Notes: generated from the sequence alone by a model not told the origin. Shown: positions 1-6,065, numbered from the stretch's first letter. The stretch is 6,902 bases of DNA from CAYLOC01 sp964385195 (GCA_964385195.1 CAYLOC010000169.1:1-6902); one strand, 5' to 3'. Numbers and translations: made by a program.

Positions 1-634
1 CCCGTCGTACCGAGAGGCCGAAGCCCAGCGGGAGCACGACGCCGGTGAGCGCTACGGAGGCCAGCGCGTCACTGAACCAGTGGTAGCCGCCGGCCACCGA
101 TGCCACTCCGACGGCAAGAGCGACCACCATGCCGACGGTCGTGCCGACGGTCGCAGGGTCACCACGGCGGTGCCGGCGCATCCGCCACCACAGGTACGTT
201 GCCGTGCCGAAGCACACTCCCGCCGTCGCGGTGTGACCCGACGGGAAGAAGCCGGCGTACCCCGCAGGCGAGTCGACGAACACCGGCCCGGGGCGCCCGA
301 TCACGGTCTTGACCAGGAGGACGATGACCGCCATCGCGGCGGCGTTCCCGACCGCCACCAGCAACGGGCGCAGCCGCCAGGTCAGATGCATCGACACCAA
401 CATCAGCACCGCCAGAACCCCCGCCGACACTCCCAGGCCCCCGGCACCGCTGACCGCCGCCACCAGCGCGGACCGGTGAGCGCCGACCCGGTGTTCCATC
501 CACACATCAACGCCGGAGGCCGGGCCGCCCACCACGACATCCACCGTGAGCAGCACGAAGACCACCGCGCACCCGCCCACCAGCGCGCCCGTCCGGGGCG
601 ACACCGAGAGGACCGGCCGGATCGGAACCGTCAT
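1..634 (-). CDS. PAP2-family membrane phosphatase (3' end cut by window edge)
   Basis: The 211 visible residues form a multi-pass membrane protein of the type 2 phosphatidic acid phosphatase (PAP2) superfamily, whose members remove phosphate from lipid phosphates or polyprenyl diphosphates at the membrane. Hydrophobic segments lie near residues 17-36, 57-82, 91-108, 163-180 and 190-208. The phosphatase signature is recognisable: KTVIGRP at 109-114 (motif 1, with a shorter gap than the classic K-x6-RP), PSGHT at 131-135 with the proton-donor-type His134, and HWFSD at 185-189 giving the nucleophile-type His185 and Asp189. The arginine normally six residues before that histidine is replaced by Ser179. 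The ATG at 634 overlaps the TGA of the upstream glycosylase gene (ATGA at 631-634), so it is probably translationally coupled in one operon. The C-terminus lies beyond position 1; little of the fold seems to be missing. The substrate cannot be told from sequence. Confidence 0.85.
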   Translation of the reverse strand, partial: MTVPIRPVLSVSPRTGALVGGCAVVFVLLTVDVVVGGPASGVDVWMEHRVGAHRSALVAAVSGAGGLGVSAGVLAVLMLVSMHLTWRLRPLLVAVGNAAAMAVIVLLVKTVIGRPGPVFVDSPAGYAGFFPSGHTATAGVCFGTATYLWWRMRRHRRGDPATVGTTVGMVVALAVGVASVAGGYHWFSDALASVALTGVVLPLGFGLSVRR

Positions 635-1572
635 GTCGGCAGGTGGCGGCGGGGGGCCATCCGAGGGCCGCGCCTGGGCCGGCCCGGCATCCGGGTCATG
701 ACGATGTGCTGGATCCGGTACCGATGCGGACGGTCCGGTTCCAGCAGCACAGCGAGCCCCTCGTCGTCGAGCTCGCGGCCCCGCAGCGCCCATCCGACGT
801 GCCGCGCGACGTTGTAGTCGCCGAAGCTCACCGCATCGGGGTCGCCGTGGGCGCGCTGCCGCACCTCCGCGGACGTCCACACCCCGACCCCCGGGATGGA
901 GCGCAGCGCGCTGTCCACCTCTGCGAACGCTCGTCCCACCGTGCGCTCCAACGCCGCAGCGCGGCGGGCCGCACGGACCACAGTCGCGGACCGACGGCCG
1001 TCCACGTGGCAGCGCAGCCACTCCCAGGAGGGGATCCGGGCGACGGTTGCGGCGTCGGGCAGACACCGCATCCCCGTGCGGCCGTCCCGGTCCTCTCCGG
1101 CCGGGCCGGGAGCGGGGATGCCGTGCCGGTACAGCAGCCGCCGCCAGCCCAGCCACGCCTCGTGCCCACTGACCTTCTGCTCCAACACCGCTCCGACCAG
1201 TGCCTCGAACACCAGCCCGGTCCGTGCGACGCGCCAGTGCATGTTTTGCGCCCACGCTCGACGCACCCGCGGGTCGGTCGGGGCGAATCCCGTGACATCG
1301 TCCTGCCCGCCGAGCAGTTCCGGCGCCTGCTCCAGCATCCACTCCGCTCCCGCCCCCCACGCCTGGAGGTTGACCACTGCCTCCCGGGGGCGGGGGACCA
1401 CACGCAGCGTGGCAGGCCCCGCCGGTGTGTAGGCAGCACGCCAGACGGTTCCGTCGGTGTCGCGATGGAACGACGGGTCACCGGCCCCCCGGCGCAGGAC
1501 CGACAACACGGCGTACGGGTCACAGGGCCACCCGGGACGCCACCCGCGCGACATCGGCGTACTGCGAAGCAC
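631..1572 (-). CDS. HhH-GPD DNA glycosylase, AlkA-like (DNA-3-methyladenine glycosylase 2 family)
   Basis: This 313-residue protein belongs to the helix-hairpin-helix-GPD superfamily, base-excision enzymes that flip out and cut damaged bases such as 3-methyladenine. The N-terminal part (about 1-100) is divergent. The HhH-GPD core starts near 120 with VLEQKVSGHEAW (129-140). The hairpin is LRSIPGVGVWTSAEV at 223-237, and the catalytic aspartate is most likely Asp252 in SFGDYNVARHVG (249-260), following the GDPD segment. The C-terminal tail ends in RRGPRMAPRRHLP, a basic run typical of actinobacterial members. No four-cysteine Fe-S cluster motif of the EndoIII/MutY type is present. The GTG at 1572 is preferred because a -10-like hexamer sits seven bases upstream, as in leaderless transcripts; an ATG at 1554 (residue 7) is an alternative, and neither has a clear Shine-Dalgarno. 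The gene is divergent from the ligase gene and overlaps the PAP2 gene by four bases. Family assignment is firm; the exact lesion is not known. Confidence 0.88.
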   Translation of the reverse strand: MLRSTPMSRGWRPGWPCDPYAVLSVLRRGAGDPSFHRDTDGTVWRAAYTPAGPATLRVVPRPREAVVNLQAWGAGAEWMLEQAPELLGGQDDVTGFAPTDPRVRRAWAQNMHWRVARTGLVFEALVGAVLEQKVSGHEAWLGWRRLLYRHGIPAPGPAGEDRDGRTGMRCLPDAATVARIPSWEWLRCHVDGRRSATVVRAARRAAALERTVGRAFAEVDSALRSIPGVGVWTSAEVRQRAHGDPDAVSFGDYNVARHVGWALRGRELDDEGLAVLLEPDRPHRYRIQHIVMTRMPGRPRRGPRMAPRRHLPT

Positions 1573-1579
1573 GGGCCAC

Positions 1580-1585
1580 AGGCTA
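1580..1585 (-). promoter_or_regulatory. Candidate -10 element for a leaderless glycosylase transcript
   Basis: On the minus strand the hexamer TAGCCT (fits TANNNT) ends seven bases before the GTG start at 1572. That spacing puts transcription start at or next to the start codon, as in actinobacterial leaderless mRNAs, and there is no Shine-Dalgarno before this GTG. No good -35 is seen at 17-18 bases (GACTCT lies there), so the call rests on the -10 and its spacing. Confidence 0.45.
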
Positions 1586-1606
1586 CCCGGCGGGACCGAC
1601 CGAGAG

Positions 1607-1629
1607 TCTCTGCCCGTTCGGGCGAGAGA
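1607..1629 (+). other. Possible hairpin upstream of the ligase gene
   Basis: TCTCT-GCCC (1607-1615) can pair with GGGC-AGAGA (1620-1623 and 1625-1629) around a GTTC loop, leaving one bulged G at 1624. This gives a nine-bp stem that overlaps the first half-site of the tandem array. A further short dyad, GAGA-G-TCTC, lies just before it at 1602-1610. It would be part of the ligase 5' leader if transcription starts upstream of it, but no promoter for the ligase could be placed, so its role is open. Confidence 0.3.
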
Positions 1630-1666
1630 ACCTGCCTTCTCGGCAGAGAGAACGTGCCTTCTCGGC
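1624..1666. repeat. Two tandem 21-bp repeats forming four phased half-sites (candidate operator array)
   Basis: Two copies of a 21-base unit, at 1624-1644 and 1646-1666, differ at one base (C or G after GAGAGAAC) and repeat with a 22-base period. Inside them the half-sites GAGAA (1626), TTCTC (1637), GAGAA (1648) and TTCTC (1659) alternate every 11 bases. Each copy is thus a dyad, GAGAA-N6-TTCTC, and a third dyad, TTCTC-N6-GAGAA, forms across the junction. The array lies between the divergent glycosylase and ligase starts, just upstream of the ligase ribosome binding site, so it could be an operator for one or both genes. A dispersed palindromic intergenic repeat is the main alternative. The regulator is unknown. 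Confidence 0.6.
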
Positions 1667-1671
1667 GGGGT

Positions 1672-1677
1672 GGGAGG
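1672..1677 (+). promoter_or_regulatory. Ribosome binding site deciding the ligase start
   Basis: GGGAGG abuts the ATG at 1678, is nine bases from the ATG at 1687 and 18 bases from the ATG at 1696. Spacing therefore favours 1687, although similarity to LigB proteins begins at the 1696 methionine (MLLYDV). Confidence 0.55.
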
Positions 1678-1686
1678 ATGTGGGGC

Positions 1687-3237
1687 ATGCGGGGCATGCT
1701 GCTGTACGACGTGGCGCGGACTTCGCGTGCGCTCGCGGCCACCCGCTCCCGTCGGGCCAAGCGGGACGCGATCGCGGACCTGCTCCGGCGACTGGACGGT
1801 GCCCCTTCCGACACCGTGGCGATCGCGGTGACCTACCTCGCTGGCGAGTTACGGCAACGGCGCACCGGAATCGGGTGGGCGAGCCTGCGCGACCTGCCCG
1901 CGCCCGCGAGCGAGCCGACACTGACCCTGGCCGAGGTCGACGCCGAGTTCGCGCGGATCAGCCGTCTCTCCGGGCCCGGGTCGGGCACCGGCCGCGGCGA
2001 GGCGGCGCGGTCCCTGTTCGCCCGCGCGACCCCGGAGGAGCAGGGGTTGCTGGCCGGCCTGCTCTCCGGAGACGTGCGGCAGGGCGCACTCGACGCGGCG
2101 ATGCAGGACGCGGTCGCCGCGGCTGCCGACGTGCCACTGCCCGACGTACGCCGAGCGGTCATGCTGCGGGGGGCGACTGCACCCGTCGCGGTGGCCGCGT
2201 TGACCGGAGGCCGGGACGCGGTCGCTGCGTTCACCCTGGAGGTGGGGCGGCCGGTGCGGCCGATGCTCGCGTCGTCGGCGCCAGACGTGGCGGCGGCGCT
2301 CGACGGACGCGACGGCGCACCCGTGGCGTTGGACCTGAAGCTGGACGGCATCCGGATCCAGCTGCACAAGGACGGTACCGAGGTGCGGCTGTTCACCCGG
2401 AGCCTGGAGGAGATCACCACCCGGCTCCCGGAGGTGGTGGCGGTGGGCCGGTCGCTGTCCGTTGCTCGGGTCATCCTGGACGGCGAGGCGGTGACACTGG
2501 ACGAGACCGGACGCCCGAGGCCGTTCCAGGAGACCGCGGCCCGCACCGCGCGGCACCTGGCCGGGGACACCGAGGGTCCGTCAGCGGCGACGGTGACCCC
2601 GTTCTTCTTCGACATCGTGCACCTCGACGGTGAGGACCTGATCGACCTCCCGCTCCGGGATCGCCTGCCCCGGCTCGATGCCACGGCACCGGCCGACCTG
2701 ACCGTGCCGCGACTGGTGACCGACGACGCCGACGCCGCGCAGCGCTTCTTCGACGACGCGGTCGCCTCCGGACAGGAAGGGGTCGTGGTCAAGTCCCTGG
2801 AGGCGACGTACGACGCGGGACGGCGTGGCGGCGGCTGGGTCAAGGTCAAGCCGCGTCACACGCTGGACCTGGTGGTACTGGCGGTCGAGTGGGGATCCGG
2901 CCGGCGCACGGGCTGGCTGTCCAACATCCACCTCGGCGCGCGCGACCCCGACACCGGCGGGTTTCTGATGTTGGGCAAGACGTTCAAGGGGATGACGGAC
3001 GAAACGCTGGCGTGGCAGACGCGGCGGTTCCTGGAGCTGGAGGAGTCACGCGACGGCCACGTCGTCCGGGTCCGTCCGGTGCAGGTGGTCGAGGTCGCGT
3101 TCGACGGGGTGCAGCGCTCCACCCGGTACCCGGCCGGGATGGCCCTTCGGTTCGCCCGCGTCCTGCGCTACCGCGACGACAAGACCGCGGCGGAGGCGGA
3201 CACGATCGACGCCGTCCGCGCCCTCCGCCCCCACTGA
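1687..3237 (+). CDS. ligB: ATP-dependent DNA ligase, LigB type
   Basis: The 516-residue product closely resembles mycobacterial LigB (about 507 residues), a nick-sealing ATP-dependent DNA ligase that accompanies the essential NAD-dependent LigA. Order: N-terminal DNA-binding domain (about 1-190), adenylation domain (about 200-390), OB-fold domain (to the end). Nucleotidyltransferase motifs are intact: KLDG with AMP-accepting Lys218, TRSLEEIT, FFFD at 306-309 (motif III), EGVVVK at 364-369 (motif IV) and WVKVKP with Lys386 and Lys388 (motif V). The OB domain carries VLAVEWGSGRRTGWLSNIHL, GKTFKGMTD and the C-terminal ADTIDAVRAL, all familiar from LigB. In-frame ATGs lie at 1678, 1687 and 1696; ribosome-site spacing favours 1687, while LigB homology starts at 1696. 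Leu55 uses a TTA codon, rare in such genomes. The gene is divergent from the glycosylase, which suggests a repair role. No Ku or polymerase domains are attached, so this is not LigD. Confidence 0.94.
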   Translation: MRGMLLYDVARTSRALAATRSRRAKRDAIADLLRRLDGAPSDTVAIAVTYLAGELRQRRTGIGWASLRDLPAPASEPTLTLAEVDAEFARISRLSGPGSGTGRGEAARSLFARATPEEQGLLAGLLSGDVRQGALDAAMQDAVAAAADVPLPDVRRAVMLRGATAPVAVAALTGGRDAVAAFTLEVGRPVRPMLASSAPDVAAALDGRDGAPVALDLKLDGIRIQLHKDGTEVRLFTRSLEEITTRLPEVVAVGRSLSVARVILDGEAVTLDETGRPRPFQETAARTARHLAGDTEGPSAATVTPFFFDIVHLDGEDLIDLPLRDRLPRLDATAPADLTVPRLVTDDADAAQRFFDDAVASGQEGVVVKSLEATYDAGRRGGGWVKVKPRHTLDLVVLAVEWGSGRRTGWLSNIHLGARDPDTGGFLMLGKTFKGMTDETLAWQTRRFLELEESRDGHVVRVRPVQVVEVAFDGVQRSTRYPAGMALRFARVLRYRDDKTAAEADTIDAVRALRPH

Positions 3238-3307
3238 CCGAACACCCGCGACCCACCGAATTCGCCGGGTGAGACCCCGGAATCGGTGGGTCGCGGGTGT
3301 TCGGTCA
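3235..3307. terminator. Long palindrome, probable bidirectional terminator between convergent genes
   Basis: Arms 3235-3259 and 3283-3307 are perfect 25-base inverted repeats. Pairing can continue inward past a bulged A (3260) through TTC/GAA, then past a two-base bulge through CGGG/CCCG, leaving a TGAGAC loop. The left arm begins at the TGA of the ligase; the right arm ends 15 bases beyond the stop of the thiolase read from the other strand. Placement between convergent genes and symmetry suit termination in both directions. There is no U-run, which is common for actinobacterial terminators. It could also belong to a dispersed family of palindromes in the genome. Confidence 0.8.
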
Positions 3308-3322
3308 CCCGGGGTGGGGCGG

Positions 3323-4609
3323 TCAGCGCTCCAGGATGGCGGTGATGCCCTGGCCACCGGCGGCACAGATCGACACCAGGCCCCGGCCCGACCCCTTCTC
3401 CGCCAACAGCTTCGCCAGCGTCGCCACGATGCGCCCGCCCGTGGCGGCGAACGGGTGGCCGGCCGCCACCGACCCCCCGACCACATTGAGCCTGGACCGG
3501 TCGATCTGGCCGACCGGCGCCTCCAGCCCGAGCCGCTCGCGGCAGAAGATCGGGTCCTCCCACGCCTTCAGCGTCGCCAGCACCTGGGACGCGAACGCCT
3601 CATGGATCTCGTAGAAGTCGAAGTCGCCGATCGCCAACCCCGCGCGGGCGAGCATCCTCGGCAGCGCGTACGCCGGAGCCATCAGCAGCCCTTCACCCCC
3701 GTGCGCGTAGTCCACAGCGGCCGTCTCGTACTCGGTCAGGAACGCCAGCGGCTCAACCCCCCGCTCCGCGGCCCAGTCCTCGGAGGCCAGCAGCACCGTG
3801 GACGCGCCGTCGCTCAGCGGCGTGGAGTTCCCGGCGGTCATCGTCGCCGCCTCCCCCTTGCCGAAGACGGGCCGAAGACCGGCCAACGCCTCCGGGGTAC
3901 TGTCCGGTCGCAGGTTCTGGTCTCGCTCCAGTCCGAGGTACGGCGTCACCAGGTCGGTGTAGAAGCCGCGGTCGTACGCCGCTGCGAGGTGCCGGTGCGA
4001 CGCCGCGGCGAGCGCATCCTGTTCCTCGCGTCCGATGCCCCACTCAAGCGCGGTGAGGGCGGCGTGCTCGCCCATCGAGAGCCCGGTGCGTGGCTCGGCG
4101 TTCCGTGGTGGTGCAGGGACGATCTGACTCGGCCGGATCCTCGCCAGCGCCGCGAGTCGCTCCGGCCAGGACCGGGCCCGGCCGGCACGGAGCAGGATCC
4201 TACGGAGCCGGTCGTTGACGGCGATCGGGGCATCAGAGGTGGTGTCCACTCCCCCGGCGATGCCGACGTCGATGTGACCCAGCGCGATCTTGTTTGCCAC
4301 CGCGATCGTTGCCTGCATGCCGGTGTCGCAGGCCATCTGCACGTCGTACGCCGGTGTGGTGGCCGCCAGCCGAGAGCCCAGCACGCACTCCCGGACCAGG
4401 TTGAAGTCCCGGCTGTGCTTGAGGACAGCCCCACCGACCACCTCACCGACACGCTCACCGTCCAGCCCGAACCGATGCACCAGGCCGTCGAGAGCCGCGG
4501 TGAGCATCTCCTGGTTCGACGCCTCGGCATAGGCACGGTTGGATCGCGCGAACGGGATCCGGTTGCCGCCGAGCACGGCGACCCGCCGGGGTGGTGAGCT
4601 GGGGGCCAT
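3323..4609 (-). CDS. fadA2: Thiolase (acetyl-CoA C-acyltransferase), FadA2-like
   Basis: This 428-residue thiolase catalyses CoA-dependent cleavage of 3-ketoacyl-CoA or the reverse Claisen condensation of acyl-CoAs. Catalytic elements are all visible: nucleophile Cys94 in QMACDTGMQA (91-100), the YEIHEAFAS segment at 333-341 with His336, GHPFAATGGR with His385 (384-393) and the second cysteine Cys415 in ICAAGGQG. The HEAF form, instead of NEAF, points to the FadI/FadA2 side of the family rather than to a biosynthetic PhaA-type thiolase. The ATG at 4609 is chosen over an in-frame ATG at 4660 because AGGAG lies nine bases upstream and family proteins start near MAPSSPPRRVAVLGG; the 17 extra residues would also run over the operator-like region. 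It is divergent from the FabG4-like gene and convergent with the ligase. The same thiolase/reductase/dehydratase neighbourhood is known in mycobacteria (Rv0243, Rv0242c, Rv0241c). Chain-length preference cannot be read from sequence. Confidence 0.92.
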   Translation of the reverse strand: MAPSSPPRRVAVLGGNRIPFARSNRAYAEASNQEMLTAALDGLVHRFGLDGERVGEVVGGAVLKHSRDFNLVRECVLGSRLAATTPAYDVQMACDTGMQATIAVANKIALGHIDVGIAGGVDTTSDAPIAVNDRLRRILLRAGRARSWPERLAALARIRPSQIVPAPPRNAEPRTGLSMGEHAALTALEWGIGREEQDALAAASHRHLAAAYDRGFYTDLVTPYLGLERDQNLRPDSTPEALAGLRPVFGKGEAATMTAGNSTPLSDGASTVLLASEDWAAERGVEPLAFLTEYETAAVDYAHGGEGLLMAPAYALPRMLARAGLAIGDFDFYEIHEAFASQVLATLKAWEDPIFCRERLGLEAPVGQIDRSRLNVVGGSVAAGHPFAATGGRIVATLAKLLAEKGSGRGLVSICAAGGQGITAILER

Positions 4610-4627
4610 ACGCCTTCTCCTGACCGT

Positions 4628-4641
4628 TGTCACGGTTGACA
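4628..4641. promoter_or_regulatory. Palindrome TGTCA-N4-TGACA, candidate operator
   Basis: TGTCA (4628-4632) and TGACA (4637-4641) are perfect five-base inverted arms with a four-base spacer, in the divergent region between thiolase and reductase. The right arm overlaps a TTGACA hexamer (4636-4641) that looks like a -35. No -10 stands at normal distance on the plus strand: TACATT at 4665-4670 is 23 bases away. The dyad sits in what would be the thiolase leader. A TetR-type repressor site is plausible but not shown. Confidence 0.4.
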
Positions 4642-4651
4642 TGAAACGTTG

Positions 4652-4667
4652 GTTACTCACAAGTTAC
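4652..4667. promoter_or_regulatory. Imperfect palindrome GTTACTCACAAGTTAC, candidate TetR-type operator
   Basis: The arms GTTACT and AGTTAC pair at five of six positions around a CACA centre. The motif overlaps the start of a -10-like TACATT (4665-4670), which lies 34 bases before the reductase ATG. Dyads of this size and TTAC-type wording occur before fatty-acid genes controlled by TetR-family regulators in actinobacteria. Its centre is 25 bases from that of the TGTCA dyad. No regulator gene is in the window. Confidence 0.45.
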
Positions 4668-4704
4668 ATTTGCCGACAAGGACCCCTGCGCGCAAGGAGC
4701 AACG

Positions 4705-6057
4705 ATGCCGGACCGGTACCAGGCGTTTACCCAGTCGCGTCTCGGCGCCACACTGGTCGGTCGGCTCGGGCTGCCCGCACCCACCCCGCTGCGCCGGTAC
4801 CGCGAGGGCGACCCGCTGCTGTCCGGTGCCTTCGTGGTGGGAGGCGACGGTGCGGTCAGGGAGCAGATCACCCGGGTCATCACCGACGCCGGCGGGATAG
4901 TGGCCGATCCGGCCGATCCCACCGACCCGGAGGCGCGCTTCACCGGAGTGGTGTTCGACGCCACGAGCATCGCGGCTCCTGCCGACCTGGTGGCGCTGCA
5001 GCGGTTCCTCACACCACTGCTGCGTCGGCTCTCCTCGTGTGCACGTGTCGTGGTCGTCGGCGGCACCCCGGAACGCGCCGGGTCAACGGATGCCCGCGTC
5101 GCCCAGCGATCGCTGGAGGGGTTCACCCGATCCTTGGGGAAGGAGATGCGGCGGGGCGGCACGGTCCAGCTGGTGTACGTCGACCCGGGGGCAGAGGAGC
5201 GGATCGCCTCCACCCTCCGGTTCCTGCTCTCGGCCAAGTCGGCGTACGTCTCCGGGCAGGTCATCCGGGTGAGCGACGCCGTCCCAGCCCCCGATCCGGT
5301 GCTGCCGCCTACTGCACTCCGACCACTGGACGGGACGGTCGCCCTCGTCACCGGAGCAGCCCGCGGCATCGGCGAGTCGATCGCCCGGGTCCTTGCCCGC
5401 GACGGCGCCACACTGGTCGGGGTCGACGTACCGCAGGCCGCATCGGACCTGCAGCGACTGATGACCGAGCTCGGTGGCTCGTCGGTCCTGCTCGACATCA
5501 CCGCGGTCGACGCGCCGCAGCGCATCGCCCGGGCGCTCGCAGAGCGGCACGGCGGCGTCGACGTGGTCGTCCACAACGCCGGCATCACCCGGGACAAGAA
5601 ATTGGCCAACATGACCGAGGACCGCTGGTCACCGGTCATCGACGTCAATCTGGTGGCTCCGCAGCGGATCACGGCCGAGCTCCTCGACCAGAAGCTGGTC
5701 CGCAGCAACGGCCGGGTGGTCGGGGTCTCATCGATGGCAGGGATCGCCGGGAACCCGGGCCAGACGAACTACGCCACGTCGAAAGCCGGCGTGATCGGGT
5801 GGGTCGATGCCCTTGCAGCCGAGGCGGCGGAGCTCGGAATCACCGTCAACGCGGTAGCGCCGGGGTTCATCGAGACCCGGATGACCGCCGCGATGCCGCT
5901 GTTTCCGCGGGAGTCGGGCCGCCGGTTGAATTCGCTGTCGCAGGGTGGCCTTCCGGTGGACGTCGCCGAGACGGTCGCCTGGTACGCCGACCCCGCGTCA
6001 TACGGCGTCACCGGGACCGTCACCCGGGTATGCGGACAAAGCCTGCTGGGAGCCTAG
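4705..6057 (+). CDS. fabG4: High-molecular-weight 3-oxoacyl thioester reductase, FabG4-like
   Basis: The 450-residue protein is a two-domain short-chain dehydrogenase matching mycobacterial FabG4 (454 residues), an NADH-preferring beta-ketoacyl-CoA/ACP reductase. Residues 1 to about 205 form the flavodoxin-like N-terminal domain that lacks a full catalytic set. The SDR domain follows: VALVTGAARGIG with the nucleotide-binding TGxxxGIG at 216-223, HNAG at 290-293, and catalytic Ser343, Tyr356 and Lys360 in SSMAGIAG...NYATSK. The C-terminus, RVCGQSLLGA, is the ending I know from FabG4 proteins. The ATG at 4705 has AAGGAG five bases upstream. The stop codon TAG lies inside the Shine-Dalgarno of the following dehydratase gene, so the two are probably co-transcribed and translationally coupled. 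It is divergent from the thiolase. The likely role is reduction of 3-ketoacyl thioesters to (R)-3-hydroxyacyl forms for the next enzyme, or the reverse. Confidence 0.94.
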   Translation: MPDRYQAFTQSRLGATLVGRLGLPAPTPLRRYREGDPLLSGAFVVGGDGAVREQITRVITDAGGIVADPADPTDPEARFTGVVFDATSIAAPADLVALQRFLTPLLRRLSSCARVVVVGGTPERAGSTDARVAQRSLEGFTRSLGKEMRRGGTVQLVYVDPGAEERIASTLRFLLSAKSAYVSGQVIRVSDAVPAPDPVLPPTALRPLDGTVALVTGAARGIGESIARVLARDGATLVGVDVPQAASDLQRLMTELGGSSVLLDITAVDAPQRIARALAERHGGVDVVVHNAGITRDKKLANMTEDRWSPVIDVNLVAPQRITAELLDQKLVRSNGRVVGVSSMAGIAGNPGQTNYATSKAGVIGWVDALAAEAAELGITVNAVAPGFIETRMTAAMPLFPRESGRRLNSLSQGGLPVDVAETVAWYADPASYGVTGTVTRVCGQSLLGA

Positions 6058-6061
6058 GAGG
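6056..6061 (+). promoter_or_regulatory. Shine-Dalgarno of the dehydratase gene overlapping the reductase stop
   Basis: AGGAGG shares its first two bases with the TAG stop of the reductase gene and lies four bases before the GTG at 6066. It supports the GTG start and suggests that ribosomes finishing the reductase can reinitiate here. Confidence 0.7.
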
Positions 6062-6065
6062 AGCG

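Noticed and set aside
80..817. A 245-codon plus-strand open frame.
   Set aside because: It is antisense to the PAP2 gene, which has transmembrane segments and PSGHT; the product is low-complexity His/Arg-rich, typical of an antisense shadow.
1624..1666. Reading the tandem repeat as a LexA/SOS box or as a CRISPR array.
   Set aside because: The core is GAAC-N4-CTTC, not GAAC-N4-GTTC, so it is not a canonical LexA site. Two units with a one-base gap leave no spacers, so it is not CRISPR.
643..1686. A plus-strand open frame runs from 643 through the glycosylase region into the ligase, as if the ligase had a 345-residue N-terminal extension.
   Set aside because: The stretch before 1678 is antisense to a recognisable glycosylase, has no family resemblance, and LigB homology starts at MLLYDV. 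High G+C makes stop-free antisense frames common.
3269..4597. A 442-codon plus-strand open frame over the thiolase.
   Set aside because: It is the antisense of a thiolase with complete active-site motifs; no family features and no ribosome binding site support it.
4610..4660. An N-terminal extension of the thiolase from the ATG at 4660.
   Set aside because: The extension is an arginine-rich run without family similarity, while ATG 4609 has AGGAG at good spacing and the usual thiolase N-terminus.
4636..4670. TTGACA (4636-4641) with TACATT (4665-4670) as a sigma-70-type promoter for the reductase gene.
   Set aside because: The spacing is 23 bases, too long for a normal promoter; each hexamer alone is noted under the dyads instead.
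4653..5708. A 351-codon minus-strand open frame under the FabG4-like gene.
   Set aside because: Serine/arginine-rich shadow of a clear SDR reductase; it would also cover the divergent regulatory region.
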